Shown: positions 34,501 through 42,626 of the stretch, piece by piece
Layout: every line of letters begins with the position of its first letter
How positions within the stretch are numbered: the first letter of the stretch is position 1
From: CAVUPF01 sp963803755
GTDB taxonomy: Bacteria > Actinomycetota > Thermoleophilia > Solirubrobacterales > 70-9
Assembly: GCA_963803755.1 (NCBI GenBank)
Contig: CAWDNP010000011.1
Coordinates: forward strand, 387,956 to 451,955
Direction of reading: 5' to 3'
Length of the DNA stretch: 64,000 nucleotides
Position numbers and translations under genes: made by a program
The notes under the pieces: model-generated
What the model saw: the letters and a program-made list of their open reading frames with translations, nothing else
Database searches by the model: none
Told to the model about the DNA's origin: nothing

Positions 34501-35554
34501 GATCGAGGCAGGCGGCATCGACTTCGGCCACGCAGAGGCGCTCGCCTTCGCCTCGCTTTTGACCGAGGGCGTACACACCCGCCTCACCGGGCAAGACACC
34601 GAGCGCGGCACCTTCTCCCACCGCCACCTCGTCCTGCACGATGAGAACACCGGCCTTGAGTACTGCCCGATGCAGAACCTGGATCAAGCCTCAGCCCCCT
34701 TTGAGCTGCACAACAGCCCCCTCTCGGAGGTAGCTTGCCTTGGCTTTGAGTACGGCTACTCGGCGGCGACGCCGAGCGCGCTCGTCCTCTGGGAGGCCCA
34801 GTTCGGCGACTTCGCCAACGCCGGCCAGGTGATCATCGACAGCTTCATCGTTTCGGGCGAGGCAAAGTGGGGCCAGACCAGTCGCCTCACCCTGCTGCTG
34901 CCCCACGGCTACGAGGGCTCCGGCCCCGAGCACTCCAGTGCCCGCATCGAGCGCTTCCTGGCGCTCGGCGCGGAGGGCAATATCCGCATCGCCAACCCTA
35001 CCACCGCCGCCCAGTACTTCCACCTGCTGCGCCGCCAGGCGCTGATCCGCAAGCCCCGCCCGCTGATCGTCTTCACGCCGAAGGGCCTGCTGCGCCTGGA
35101 GCGGGCGACCGCCAGCCTGGAGGAACTGTCCAGCGGCGAGTTCCACGCCATCCTCGATGACCCCAGCGCCAGCGGCAGGCGTGAGAAGGTCGAGCGACTG
35201 GTGCTCTGCACCGGCAAGGTGTACTTCGACATGGACGCGAGCGAGCGGCGCGAGTCGGCGGCCTCGATCGCCATCGCCCGGGTGGAGATGCTCTACCCCT
35301 TCGCAGACCAGCAGCTGGCTGACCTGATCGCCTCCTACCCCAACCTGAAGGAGATCGCCTGGGTGCAGGAGGAGCCGCGCAACATGGGTGCCTGGAAGGT
35401 GATGTCGCGGCGCATGCCGGGGATCTTGCCCGAGGGGGTCAAGCTGACCTACATCGGCCGCCCGGGCCGCGCCAGCCCCGGCGAGGGCTACTCGGCCGCC
35501 CACGCCCGCGAGCAGGAGCGCATAGTCCTGACTGCCCTCACCCCCGATGCCTGA
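31550..35554 (+). CDS. kgd: Fused 2-oxoglutarate dehydrogenase: lipoyl domain + E2 + E1
   Basis: 1334 residues. Order: lipoyl domain 1-80 with the attachment Lys47 in EISTDKVDAEV; a Gly/Ser/Ala linker; a peripheral-subunit-binding domain about 134-172 (TPVARRVAAATGVDLGAVSG); E2 acyltransferase about 180-430 with His397 in TYDHRVIQGAES; then a ThDP-dependent E1 from about 465 to the end (FGMAHRGRLSVLAHNLGRP, LHGDASFPAQGVVAETLN, IGYRRFGHNETDEP). It converts 2-oxoglutarate to succinyl-CoA. The mycobacterial and corynebacterial Kgd/OdhA proteins have E2 and E1 fused but lack the lipoyl domain, which this one has. It is followed directly by a DUF3817 gene. Confidence 0.93.
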   Translation: MAQTATLQIEMPEMGESVTEGIVLEWHVAEGDFVNEGDTVVEISTDKVDAEVPAPVAGTITKLIAQVDEEVAVGAPLAEIEPGEGSAEGSNGSAADPVTGEGGPAGGQNPSSTSLPRQPQGDGATTGGTDGATEDVRATPVARRVAAATGVDLGAVSGSGPGAKVTKEDVLAAANGGGPATAPGEAKPLRGPAAMLASAMNESRQVPTATSFRTVAVDTLDAKRKALNGVVNERGMKVSFTHLIAWAIVQAAKESPVMVRTYEEREGKPFALEMGPVNLGIAVDVERKDGSHSLMVPVIKGADGLDFAAFHSYYEDLITKTRENKLSPDDFQGTNISLTNPGGIGTVASVPRLMSGQSAIIATGSIAYPPEWAHASPDRVRRLGVSKVMTLTSTYDHRVIQGAESGAFLRRVEQLLQGENGFYEGLAGDLGVDPGPIAAAHPVSASAPPLGAPAPASAPTAPDEELLQAVESATSLLKGYRTRGHLAARLDPLGSEPQGDPSIQPESLNLTPELMAKIPASILHIGVPGETLLEALPRLREAYCGTMAYQFEHLSSHEQRLWLREMIETGAHCRALDEDEKRRLLGRLIDVFGFERFLEKAYLGQKMFSVEGLDAVVPMLDELVTLAHRAGAEEVVFGMAHRGRLSVLAHNLGRPVESILAEFEGDKRIDAVKAVAAIPLGGTGDVKYHYGHQGIYETSEGEKISVRLYPNPSHLEFVDPVVTGGARFLQSDLNGPKLTHDPKRALGVLLHGDASFPAQGVVAETLNLQSLKGYNTGGTIHIIQNNQVGFTTDPEEARSTPYAADMAKGFNVPIIHVNADDVEACSASIRLAMAYRERWGRDIVIDLIGYRRFGHNETDEPAYTQPLMAAKIKAHPPVSEIYAEKLIGEGVVSAEDVERAASERREEMSAALKELREKMESGEYEDPTATATGTGDLDRTASPPVDTAVPAEKLRALNEALLEVPESFTIHRKLRRPLTKRLEAIEAGGIDFGHAEALAFASLLTEGVHTRLTGQDTERGTFSHRHLVLHDENTGLEYCPMQNLDQASAPFELHNSPLSEVACLGFEYGYSAATPSALVLWEAQFGDFANAGQVIIDSFIVSGEAKWGQTSRLTLLLPHGYEGSGPEHSSARIERFLALGAEGNIRIANPTTAAQYFHLLRRQALIRKPRPLIVFTPKGLLRLERATASLEELSSGEFHAILDDPSASGRREKVERLVLCTGKVYFDMDASERRESAASIAIARVEMLYPFADQQLADLIASYPNLKEIAWVQEEPRNMGAWKVMSRRMPGILPEGVKLTYIGRPGRASPGEGYSAAHAREQERIVLTALTPDA

Positions 35555-35886
35555 TGCAAAAGCCGGTACCCGGGCCGCTGTTCGTGTGGGTAAAGCGCCT
35601 CTCTTGGATCGAGTTGACGATCTTCACCGCCCTGATCGTGTTCTGGCTGCTCCCCGGGTTCGAAACCGAGACGATGATTTTCGGGTGGGCGCACGGGATC
35701 GGTTTCGTCGGCCTCTGCATAGTGATCTGGGTGGCCGCAGTCAGGCGCGAGGCGCCTTACACCCTGCTCGCCGCGACCCTGACGCCGGTCGGCCCCCTTG
35801 GCAGTGTGATTGGAATCGAGCTGATCGAGCGCAGGGGTTGGGGCGTTGCGGATTACCCGCATAGCGCGGTGGACAACCCGCAATAA
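35554..35886 (+). CDS. DUF3817 small membrane protein
   Basis: 110 residues with three membrane helices and the DUF3817 pattern: WIELTIFTALIVFWL, then FGWAHGIGFVGLCIVIW (the His-Gly in the second helix is conserved) and ATLTPVGPLGSVIGIELIER. Function unknown; actinobacterial relatives are common. ATG 35554 overlaps the stop of the dehydrogenase gene by 1 bp, so it is coupled to it. Confidence 0.85.
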   Translation: MQKPVPGPLFVWVKRLSWIELTIFTALIVFWLLPGFETETMIFGWAHGIGFVGLCIVIWVAAVRREAPYTLLAATLTPVGPLGSVIGIELIERRGWGVADYPHSAVDNPQ

Positions 35887-35930
35887 CCGCCCAGTGGCCT
35901 TGACCCCGACCGGCTGAGGCTGTATAGGTA

Positions 35931-35960
35931 GACGGGACTGTTCCTCTGGACAGTCCCGTC
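35931..35960. terminator. Hairpin terminator between convergent genes
   Basis: GACGGGACTGT (35931-35941) and ACAGTCCCGTC (35950-35960) form a perfect 11-bp stem with an 8-nt loop, 45 bases after the DUF3817 stop and about 100 bases after the aconitase stop on the other strand. No clear U-run. Confidence 0.65.
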
Positions 35961-36057
35961 CGGGGGAACGGCTGCGTCGGCATCCCTCCCTGGCTACCGA
36001 CGCGCAGGTGCGGTGTGGGTCGCGCGGACCCCCCTGCCTCCCGCGGCCCCGCCGCAC

Positions 36058-38865
36058 CTACCTCTTCAGGTTGCGGAGAACGGTCTGGAGAATGCCGCCG
36101 TTTTGAAAGTAGGTGACCTCCTTGGGTGTGTCGAGGCGAACCCTCGCCTCGAACTCGCTCGGCTCGGCTCCGTTGCGAGTTGCACTCACACTCACCATCT
36201 TTGCCTCGCCGCCTTGGAGATCACCGATTTCGATGACCTCTTCTCCAGTCAGGCCGAGGGAGTCCACGCTCTCCCCATCGGGGAGCTGGAGGGGCAAGAC
36301 GCCCATGCCGATCAGGTTGGAGCGATGGATCCGCTCAAAGCTCTCGGCGATCACAGCGCGGACGCCGAGCAGCTTGGTGCCCTTGGCAGCCCAATCGCGG
36401 GAGGAGCCGGCCCCGTACTCCTTACCGGCGAGCACCACCAGGGGTACCCCCTCCTCCGCATAGGCCCTCGCTGCCTCATAGACAGTCGTCTCCTCTCCGT
36501 CGGGGAAGTGGCGTGTGAACCCTCCGGGCCTCTGCACCAGGCGGTTGCGGAGTCGGATATTGGCGAAGGTGCCGCGGATCATCACCTCGTGGTTTCCCCG
36601 CCGCGAACCGTAGGAGTTGAAGTCGCGCGGCTCAACGCCCTGCTCGATCAGCCACCTGCCAGCCGGGCTGTCCTTCTTGATCGCCCCTGCGGGTGAGATG
36701 TGATCGGTGGTGATCGAGTCACCTAGAACGGCCAGCACCCTTGCCCCTTCGATCGGCTCGACGCCGGGGGGGTCGGGCGGCATCCCCTCGAAGAAGGTGG
36801 GGCGGCGCACGTAGGTGGAGTCCGGCCAGGTGTAGCGGTCACCCTCGGGCACTTCAACCGCGTTCCAGTTCTTATCCCCTGCGAACACCTCGCCGTAGCT
36901 GCGGATGAACATCTCCGAGCGGATCGAGCGGCCAACCAGCTCCTTGATCTCCTCCGAGCTGGGCCATATGTCACGTAGGTAGACCGGCTCGCCATCGGAG
37001 CCCTCGCCCAGCGGCTCGGAGAGCAGGTCGAGGTCCATCCGCCCCGCCAACGCGTAGGCGACCACCAGGGGTGGGCTGGCCAGGTAGTTCGCCTTCACGT
37101 CCTGGTTGATCCGCCCCTCGAAGTTTCGGTTCCCCGAAAGGACGGCGCAGACCGCGAGGTCCTTCTCCTCGATCGCGCTGGAGATCTCCGGCGCCAGCGG
37201 CCCAGAGTTGCCGATGCAGGTCGTGCACCCGTACCCAACCAGGTTGAACTGGAGCCGGTCGAGGTAGGGAGTCAGCCCCGCCCTCTCCAGGTAGTCGGTC
37301 ACTACCGTGGACCCCGGCGCCAGCGAGGTCTTCACCCAAGGCTTGCGAGACAGGCCCCGCTGCACTGCGTTGCGGGCGAGCAGCCCGGCGCCGATCATCA
37401 CGCTCGGGTTGGAGGTATTGGTGCAGCTGGTGATCGCTGCAATCACCACCCGGCCGTGATCAAGCTCGACGGTCGTGCCCTCCTGCAGCGTCACCTCGAC
37501 CGCGTCGTCGCTGCCGCGCTCCACCGTGGCCACCGGCGCGTCGCTCACCGCCGGTCGCGGTCTCCCCCGCTCATCGTCATGGCCCTCGGCCGGCGGGTCC
37601 GAGGCCGGGAAGGACTCTTCGATCGCCTCGTCACGGCCGTTGCCAAGCTGCTCGGCCGCCTCCGGGTCGAACTCCACCATGGCCCCTAAGAACGCCTCCT
37701 TGGCCTGCGCCAGTGGCACCCGATCCTGGGGTCGTTTCGGCCCGGCGATGCTCGGCACCACCTCACCCAGGTCAAGCTCCAGCGTCACCGAGAAAACCGG
37801 ATCCTCTGCGCCCGGCTCATGGAACATCCCCTGCTCGCGGGCGTAGGCGTCGACCAGTTCGATCGTCTCGGTTGCTCGTCCGGTCAGCTCCAGATAGCGC
37901 AGCGTCTCGGCGTCGATCGGGAAGATCGCGCAGGTCGAGCCGAACTCCGGCGACATGTTTCCGATCGTCGCCCGGTCGGCCAGCCCCAGCGTCGGCAGAC
38001 CCGGCCCGTAGAACTCGACAAACTTGGAGACGACGCCCAGCTCGCGCAGCATCTCGGTCACGGTGAGAACGAGGTCGGTGGCGGTCGCCCCCTCCGGCAG
38101 CTCGCCGTCCAGCTTGAAACCGACCACCTGCGGCAACAGCATTGAAATCGGCTGCCCGAGCATCGCCGCCTCGGCCTCGATCCCGCCCACCCCCCAGCCC
38201 AGCACCCCGAGCCCGTTGACCATCGTCGTGTGGGAGTCGGTGCCGACCAGGGTGTCGGGGTAGGCGCGGGTAACGCCGCCCACCTCGCGGCTGTAGACGA
38301 CCTGGGCGATGTGCTCGAGGTTGACCTGGTGGCAGATCCCCGTCGCCGGGGGCACCACGCTGAAGTTGTCGAAGGAGCGTTGTCCCCACTTGAGGAAGGA
38401 GTAGCGCTCGCGGTTGCGCTCGAACTCGCGCTCAGCGTTGAGCGCGAAGGCTCTCGCGTTACCGAAGGCGTCGACCTGGACCGAGTGGTCAATCACCAGG
38501 TCGACGTCGACCAGCGGGTTGATCGATGCAGGATCGCCGCCGATCTCCTCCATCGCATCGCGCATCGCCGCCAGGTCGACCACCGCGGGCACGCCGGTGA
38601 AGTCCTGCATCAGTACCCGAGCCGGCTGGAATGGGATCTCGACGCTCGGCTCATCCGCAGCGTCCCAGCTCGCGATCGCCTCCACATCCGCCGCGGTGAC
38701 CTCGGCGCCGTCCTCTAGCCGCAGCACGTTCTCCAGCAGCACCTTGATCGAGTAGGGCAGCCGCGCCACGTCGAAGCGCTCCTGCAAGACGTCTACCCGG
38801 AAGACCTCATAGTCGTGCCCGCTCACTTCGAGGGTCGAACGGGCACCAAAGGAATCGCTGCTCAT
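36058..38865 (-). CDS. acnA: Aconitate hydratase A (aconitase)
   Basis: 935 residues from ATG 38865 (GGGGGACACG upstream), a normal AcnA length. Isomerises citrate and isocitrate with a [4Fe-4S] cluster. Cluster-ligand regions are TSCTNTSNPSVMIGAG and GYGCTTCIGNSGPL; other marks are VGTDSHTTMVNGLGVLGWGV and the C-terminal KEYGAGSSRDWAAKG. An acidic insert of about 50 residues (IEESFPASDPPAEGHDDERG region) lies before the cysteine region, as in many actinobacterial aconitases. Convergent with kgd, which places two TCA genes side by side. Confidence 0.95.
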   Translation of the reverse strand: MSSDSFGARSTLEVSGHDYEVFRVDVLQERFDVARLPYSIKVLLENVLRLEDGAEVTAADVEAIASWDAADEPSVEIPFQPARVLMQDFTGVPAVVDLAAMRDAMEEIGGDPASINPLVDVDLVIDHSVQVDAFGNARAFALNAEREFERNRERYSFLKWGQRSFDNFSVVPPATGICHQVNLEHIAQVVYSREVGGVTRAYPDTLVGTDSHTTMVNGLGVLGWGVGGIEAEAAMLGQPISMLLPQVVGFKLDGELPEGATATDLVLTVTEMLRELGVVSKFVEFYGPGLPTLGLADRATIGNMSPEFGSTCAIFPIDAETLRYLELTGRATETIELVDAYAREQGMFHEPGAEDPVFSVTLELDLGEVVPSIAGPKRPQDRVPLAQAKEAFLGAMVEFDPEAAEQLGNGRDEAIEESFPASDPPAEGHDDERGRPRPAVSDAPVATVERGSDDAVEVTLQEGTTVELDHGRVVIAAITSCTNTSNPSVMIGAGLLARNAVQRGLSRKPWVKTSLAPGSTVVTDYLERAGLTPYLDRLQFNLVGYGCTTCIGNSGPLAPEISSAIEEKDLAVCAVLSGNRNFEGRINQDVKANYLASPPLVVAYALAGRMDLDLLSEPLGEGSDGEPVYLRDIWPSSEEIKELVGRSIRSEMFIRSYGEVFAGDKNWNAVEVPEGDRYTWPDSTYVRRPTFFEGMPPDPPGVEPIEGARVLAVLGDSITTDHISPAGAIKKDSPAGRWLIEQGVEPRDFNSYGSRRGNHEVMIRGTFANIRLRNRLVQRPGGFTRHFPDGEETTVYEAARAYAEEGVPLVVLAGKEYGAGSSRDWAAKGTKLLGVRAVIAESFERIHRSNLIGMGVLPLQLPDGESVDSLGLTGEEVIEIGDLQGGEAKMVSVSATRNGAEPSEFEARVRLDTPKEVTYFQNGGILQTVLRNLKR

Positions 38866-38887
38866 CGTGTCCCCCGCCGAGTCTTCG

Positions 38888-39690
38888 TCACCTCTTGTCC
38901 TTCGAGTGCCCGGCGGCGACGGCCTCAGCCGCCTTCTGCCCGGCGGCACCGCTCTGTGCCCGCACCGCGGCGCTGGGGCTGACCATCCCGAAGTGAGCCA
39001 GGGCTCGCTGTGGGAGCGGGGCTACCGCGAGCTCCACCTTGTCCCGCTCGATCGCCTTGACGACTGCATCGCCGACCTGCTCGGGCGTGGCAGTCCCCAT
39101 CCCCGGGGGCGGCTTCGCGCCCGACTCGGCGAACATCCCCGCCTCGCGGACGAATCCCGGCGAGACGAGCGAACGCCCACTCCGCGCGAGGCCAGGTCGC
39201 TTCGCAGGCCCAGCGCGAAGCCGCGCAACCCAAACTTGGTCGCGTTGTAGATGGAGCTGCGCGGGCTGGCTGCCTTGCCCGAGAGCGAGGAGACGAAGAC
39301 GAGCTGCCCGCCGCCGCGCTCGATCATCGGCGGGAACAGCGCCTGGGCCAGCAGCATCGGAGCCTCCAGGTTGACCCGCAGCGCCCGCTTCACCTCCTCC
39401 GGCGTGAACTCGGCGAGCCACCCCGCCGCCGGCAGACCCGCGTTGGCGACGAGGATGTCGACCTCGCCCGCCTCGGCGGCCAGCCGCTCGGCGGCCCCCG
39501 GTTCCGCCAGGTCCGCCACCAAGACCCGGTGGCCCTCGCCCGGCAGCGCTAACGCCAGCGCTTCGAGCACCTCGGACTTGCGGGCGCTGAGGGCGACGCC
39601 CGCCCCGCACGCCGCCAGCGCCTTTGCGATCGCCCGCCCCAGGCCTCCCGTGGCCCCGGTCAGAAGTGCTGTGCGGCCGGCAAGTTCCAT
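38888..39690 (-). pseudogene. Short-chain dehydrogenase/reductase, frameshifted
   Basis: From ATG 39690 the first 170 residues are a normal classical SDR (TALLTGATGGLGRAIAKALA, LVANAGLPAAGW, the catalytic SSLSGKAASPRSSIYNATKF). The frame breaks near 39,172 after SDLASRGVGV; the remainder (SLVSPGFVREAGMFAESGA onward) is in the next frame to the stop at 38888. Restoring one base (GTT-TCG) joins the two. The total of about 267 residues is normal. It is upstream of aconitase on the same strand by 22 bases. Probably an intact gene with a sequence error. Confidence 0.75.
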
Positions 39691-39794
39691 CCCAAGACGC
39701 AAGCTAGCAGCCAGCCGGCCGACAGGAATCAGGGTTCCAAGTGCGAAAGGCGACAAATGTTTGTTTTCTGTGAGCAAGCGGCCGGTCGATCGTC

Positions 39795-39800
39795 TAGACT
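39795..39800 (+). promoter_or_regulatory. -10 element for the riboswitch-controlled transcript
   Basis: TAGACT, fitting TANNNT, shortly before the first riboswitch helix; transcription would start near 39807. Confidence 0.4.
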
Positions 39801-39804
39801 GCCG

Positions 39805-39955
39805 CCGTTCCGAACAACCGAAACGCCGAATCCCGAGCGCTTGGAGGCGCCACGGGAGCGGGGGAACCACGTTTTCGGGGCTAACCCACCTCATCGAGGC
39901 GGGGGCGCAGGCTCCTTTCGCGCCAGCCCGACAGCTAACCCCGTAGGCCGACGAA
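39805..39955 (+). ncRNA. ydaO-yuaA (cyclic di-AMP) riboswitch
   Basis: The leader of the NlpC-type hydrolase gene carries the conserved blocks of the c-di-AMP riboswitch in order: GCGGGGGAACCAC (39858-39870), GGGGCTAACCC soon after, and the nearly invariant CGACAGCTAACCCCGTAGGC (39929-39948). The ribosome site GGAG and TTG start follow at once. Actinobacterial members of this class typically precede cell-wall hydrolase genes and turn them off when c-di-AMP is high. Assigned by motif recognition; a covariance search was not run. Confidence 0.85.
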
Positions 39956-39965
39956 GGAGATCGGT

Positions 39966-40532
39966 TTGCTTCCACACAGGCACAAGCTCAAGCTAAAAGC
40001 GGGGATAGCGGCAGCAGGGGCATTGGCTGCTCTCGCCCTTCTGGCTGCGCCGAGCGGCGCTTCTGCCAGCTGTAGCACCGGTGGCCTCACACCAGCCGTG
40101 ATCAACGAATGCACCCCGACGGCCAAGGCGAAGCTACTGCGGGATGGGGAACTGATTCCCCCGGCCAGCGCTCCGCCCCGAGTCAAAGCTGTGATCGCCG
40201 CCGCGAACAAGATTCGCACCAAGCCGTATATCTGGGGAGGCGGCCACGCCCGCTGGTGGGACCGCGGCTATGACTGCTCGGGCTCCGTCAGCTTCGCGCT
40301 TCATGGTGGCGACTTCCTCAGCAGCCCGCTGCCCTCGGGTCCGATGGAGAGCTGGGGGCTCCCCGGCCCAGGTCGCTGGATCACCGTCTACGCCAATGCC
40401 GGCCATGCCTACGCGGTGATCGCCGGTGTTCGTTGGGACACCGCCGGCGATGCAAGCGGCACCGGCCCTCGCTGGCACCCCGAACTGCTCAGCAACAAGG
40501 GCTTCGTAGCTCGCCACCCGGCCGGCTACTAG
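39966..40532 (+). CDS. Secreted NlpC/P60-type peptidoglycan hydrolase
   Basis: 188 residues from TTG 39966. A signal peptide (KLKAGIAAAGALAALALLAA ending near ASAS) exports it. The catalytic domain has YIWGGGHARWWDRGYDCSGS with the nucleophilic Cys, and the His in NAGHAYAVIAG. The family cuts peptide bonds in peptidoglycan. Located behind a c-di-AMP riboswitch, it probably remodels the wall according to turgor or osmotic state. A strong hairpin terminator follows 27 bases after the stop. Confidence 0.88.
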   Translation: MLPHRHKLKLKAGIAAAGALAALALLAAPSGASASCSTGGLTPAVINECTPTAKAKLLRDGELIPPASAPPRVKAVIAAANKIRTKPYIWGGGHARWWDRGYDCSGSVSFALHGGDFLSSPLPSGPMESWGLPGPGRWITVYANAGHAYAVIAGVRWDTAGDASGTGPRWHPELLSNKGFVARHPAGY

Positions 40533-40559
40533 GGCCAACGTATCCCACTTCTATGCGCC

Positions 40560-40581
40560 GCCCCGGCCAACCGGCCGGGGC
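40560..40581 (+). terminator. Hairpin terminator of the hydrolase gene
   Basis: GCCCCGGCC-AACC-GGCCGGGGC, a perfect 9-bp GC stem with a tetraloop, followed by AGATTTGTCCTT. Confidence 0.7.
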
Positions 40582-40701
40582 AGATTTGTCCTTGCGTTCC
40601 CGACCTGCTCGGCTAACGCCTTCATGTAGCCGCTTCATCCCCTCGGGCCGTCGGGCTCGGGTAAGACGACCACCCGCCGCGACCGGGGCACCCGGATTGA
40701 G

Positions 40702-40725
40702 CGCGGCGGCGTGGAGACCGCCGCG
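40702..40725 (-). terminator. Hairpin terminator of the carboxylase gene
   Basis: CGCGGCGG and CCGCCGCG (8-bp perfect stem, 8-nt loop), 11 bases beyond the carboxylase stop in its direction of transcription. Confidence 0.6.
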
Positions 40726-40736
40726 ACGGCGACTCC

Positions 40737-42305
40737 CTAAAGCGGGATGTTGCCGTGCTTGCGCTTCGGCTGGGCGACGCGCTTTGACTGGAGCATGCGA
40801 AGGGCCCTGATCAGCTTGGGGCGCGTCTGGCGGGGCTCGATTACGTCGTCGATGTAGCCACGTTCGGCCGCCGAGTATGGATTGGCGAAGTGGGCTTTGT
40901 AGTCGTCGATCAGCTTCTGGCGGCGCTCGTCGGGGGTCGGCGAGGAGGCGATGTCTTTGCGGTAGATGATGTTTACCGCGCCCTCGGGGCCCATCACCGC
41001 CACCTCGGCGGTCGGCCAGGCGACGTTGTAATCGGCAAGCATGTGCTTTGAGTTCATCACGTCGTAGGCGCCGCCGTAAGCCTTGCGGGTGACGACGGTC
41101 AGCTTCGGCACGGTCGCCTCGGTGAAGGCGTAGAGCAGCTTGGCGCCGTGGCGGATGATCCCGTTCCACTCCTGGTCGGTGCCGGGCAGAAAGCCGGGCA
41201 CGTCGGTGAAGGTGAGGAGCGGGACGTTGTAGGCGTCGCAGGTGCGGACGAAGCGAGCGGCCTTCTCCGAAGCCTCGATGTCGAGCACGCCGGCGAGGTG
41301 GGCAGGCTGGTTGCCGACGATGCCGACCGGGTAGCCGTCCAGGCGCGAGAAGCCGCAGACGATGTTCTTGGCGAAGTGCTCGTGCACCTCGAGGAACTCC
41401 CCCTCGTCGACGATGCGGGAGATCACCTCGCGCATGTCGTAGGGCTTTGAGGGGTCGTCGGGAACGAGGGTGTCGAGCTCGGAGTCCTCGCGCTCGGGGT
41501 CGTCGCTCGGCTCGAAGCGAGGCGGCGACTCCAGGTTGTTGGAGGGCAAGAAGCTGAGCAGGTAGCGAGCGTCCTCCAGGCAGCTCTCCTCGTCCTCGGC
41601 GGCAAAGTGAGCGACGCCGGACTTGGTGTTGTGGCTCATCGCTCCGCCAAGCTCCTCGAACTCGACCTCCTCTCCGGTCACTGTCTTGATTACCTCGGGG
41701 CCGGTGATGAACATGTGCGAGGTCTCCTTGACCATGAAGATGAAGTCGGTCATCGCCGGCGAGTAGACGGCGCCGCCGGCACAGGGACCCATGATCAAGC
41801 TGATCTGAGGGATCACCCCCGAGCACTTCACGTTGCGGACGAAGACGTCGCCGTAGGCCCCGAGTGAAACGACTCCCTCCTGAATGCGGGCGCCGCCGGA
41901 GTCGTTGATCCCGATTACCGGCGCCCCGACCTGGGCGGCGAGGTCCATCACCTTGCACATCTTCTCCGCCATCACCTCGCCGAGACTGCCACCGAAAACG
42001 GTGAAGTCTTGCGAGAAGACGAAGACGGTGCGGCCTTCGATCGTGCCGTGGCCGGTGACGACGGCGTCACCCCAGGGACGGCGTTTTTGCATCTCGAAGT
42101 CGTAGGTGCGATGGCGGACGAAGGTGTCCAGCTCCTCGAAGGAACCGGGGTCGAGCAGCTTCTCGACCCGCTCGCGGGCGGTCAGCTTGCCCTTCGCGTG
42201 CTGCTTCTCCACCGCCTCCGCGGAGGAGGAGTGGATTGCCGCCTCGCGCAGCTCGCGCAGGTAGGCGAGCTTCTCCTCATGGGTAACGGGGTTGCGCTCA
42301 CGCAT
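40737..42305 (-). CDS. pccB: Acyl-CoA (propionyl-CoA) carboxylase, beta/carboxyltransferase subunit
   Basis: 522 residues, typical length. Transfers carboxyl from biotin to propionyl- or acetyl-CoA. Two crotonase-like halves with acyl-CoA and biotin pockets: GINDSGGARIQEGVVSLGAY, MGPCAGGAVYSPAMTDF and later FTDVPGFLPGTDQEWNGIIR. Position next to methylmalonyl-CoA mutase supports propionyl-CoA as substrate. The biotin-carrying alpha subunit is not in this window. TAGACT lies 10 nt before ATG 42305. Confidence 0.93.
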   Translation of the reverse strand: MRERNPVTHEEKLAYLRELREAAIHSSSAEAVEKQHAKGKLTARERVEKLLDPGSFEELDTFVRHRTYDFEMQKRRPWGDAVVTGHGTIEGRTVFVFSQDFTVFGGSLGEVMAEKMCKVMDLAAQVGAPVIGINDSGGARIQEGVVSLGAYGDVFVRNVKCSGVIPQISLIMGPCAGGAVYSPAMTDFIFMVKETSHMFITGPEVIKTVTGEEVEFEELGGAMSHNTKSGVAHFAAEDEESCLEDARYLLSFLPSNNLESPPRFEPSDDPEREDSELDTLVPDDPSKPYDMREVISRIVDEGEFLEVHEHFAKNIVCGFSRLDGYPVGIVGNQPAHLAGVLDIEASEKAARFVRTCDAYNVPLLTFTDVPGFLPGTDQEWNGIIRHGAKLLYAFTEATVPKLTVVTRKAYGGAYDVMNSKHMLADYNVAWPTAEVAVMGPEGAVNIIYRKDIASSPTPDERRQKLIDDYKAHFANPYSAAERGYIDDVIEPRQTRPKLIRALRMLQSKRVAQPKRKHGNIPL

Positions 42306-42332
42306 TGGGCGCGGAAGTCTATGACGAGGGGC

Positions 42333-42596
42333 TCAGGCGCTGCCGAACGGCTGCTTCTGCGGCTGCGCCAGACTGTCGAGGAGGCGTTCGAGGTCAGCCT
42401 CGCTGAGGCCCGAGTCCTCGGCGGCGCGGATCTCCACGCGGGTCCCGAGGCCCTTCCCAGCCATTGTCACCTTGAGCTCGCGAAGCTGCTCTTGCACGGC
42501 GATCAGCTCAGCCAGCTCCGGCTCTGACTTCACGAGAGTCCTGGAGACCTCGATCATTGGGGCGGCTTCAACCGGCGCAGGACTGTTTCCTGCCAC
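42333..42596 (-). CDS. Small protein between mutase and carboxylase genes (87 aa)
   Basis: Helical, charged; middle part RTLVKSEPELAELIAVQEQL, C-terminus SEADLERLLDSLAQPQKQPF. GTG 42596 or ATG 42557 could start it. It lies 30 bases after the mutase and 27 bases before the carboxylase, so all three are one operon. Actinobacterial acyl-CoA carboxylases often have a small epsilon subunit encoded beside the beta gene; position and size fit, sequence similarity does not clearly show it. Confidence 0.62.
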   Translation of the reverse strand: MAGNSPAPVEAAPMIEVSRTLVKSEPELAELIAVQEQLRELKVTMAGKGLGTRVEIRAAEDSGLSEADLERLLDSLAQPQKQPFGSA

Positions 42597-42626
42597 TGGA
42601 CGGGCCTGAATGGAACCGTTCAGCGC

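Noticed and set aside
35920..35960. Small RNA starting after TATAGG and ending at the 11-bp hairpin
   Set aside because: The product would be little more than the hairpin itself; a terminator between convergent genes explains it better.
40489..41958. 489-codon frame overlapping propionyl-CoA carboxylase beta
   Set aside because: Same strand but shifted frame, Arg/Gly/His-rich; the carboxylase frame has all family motifs.
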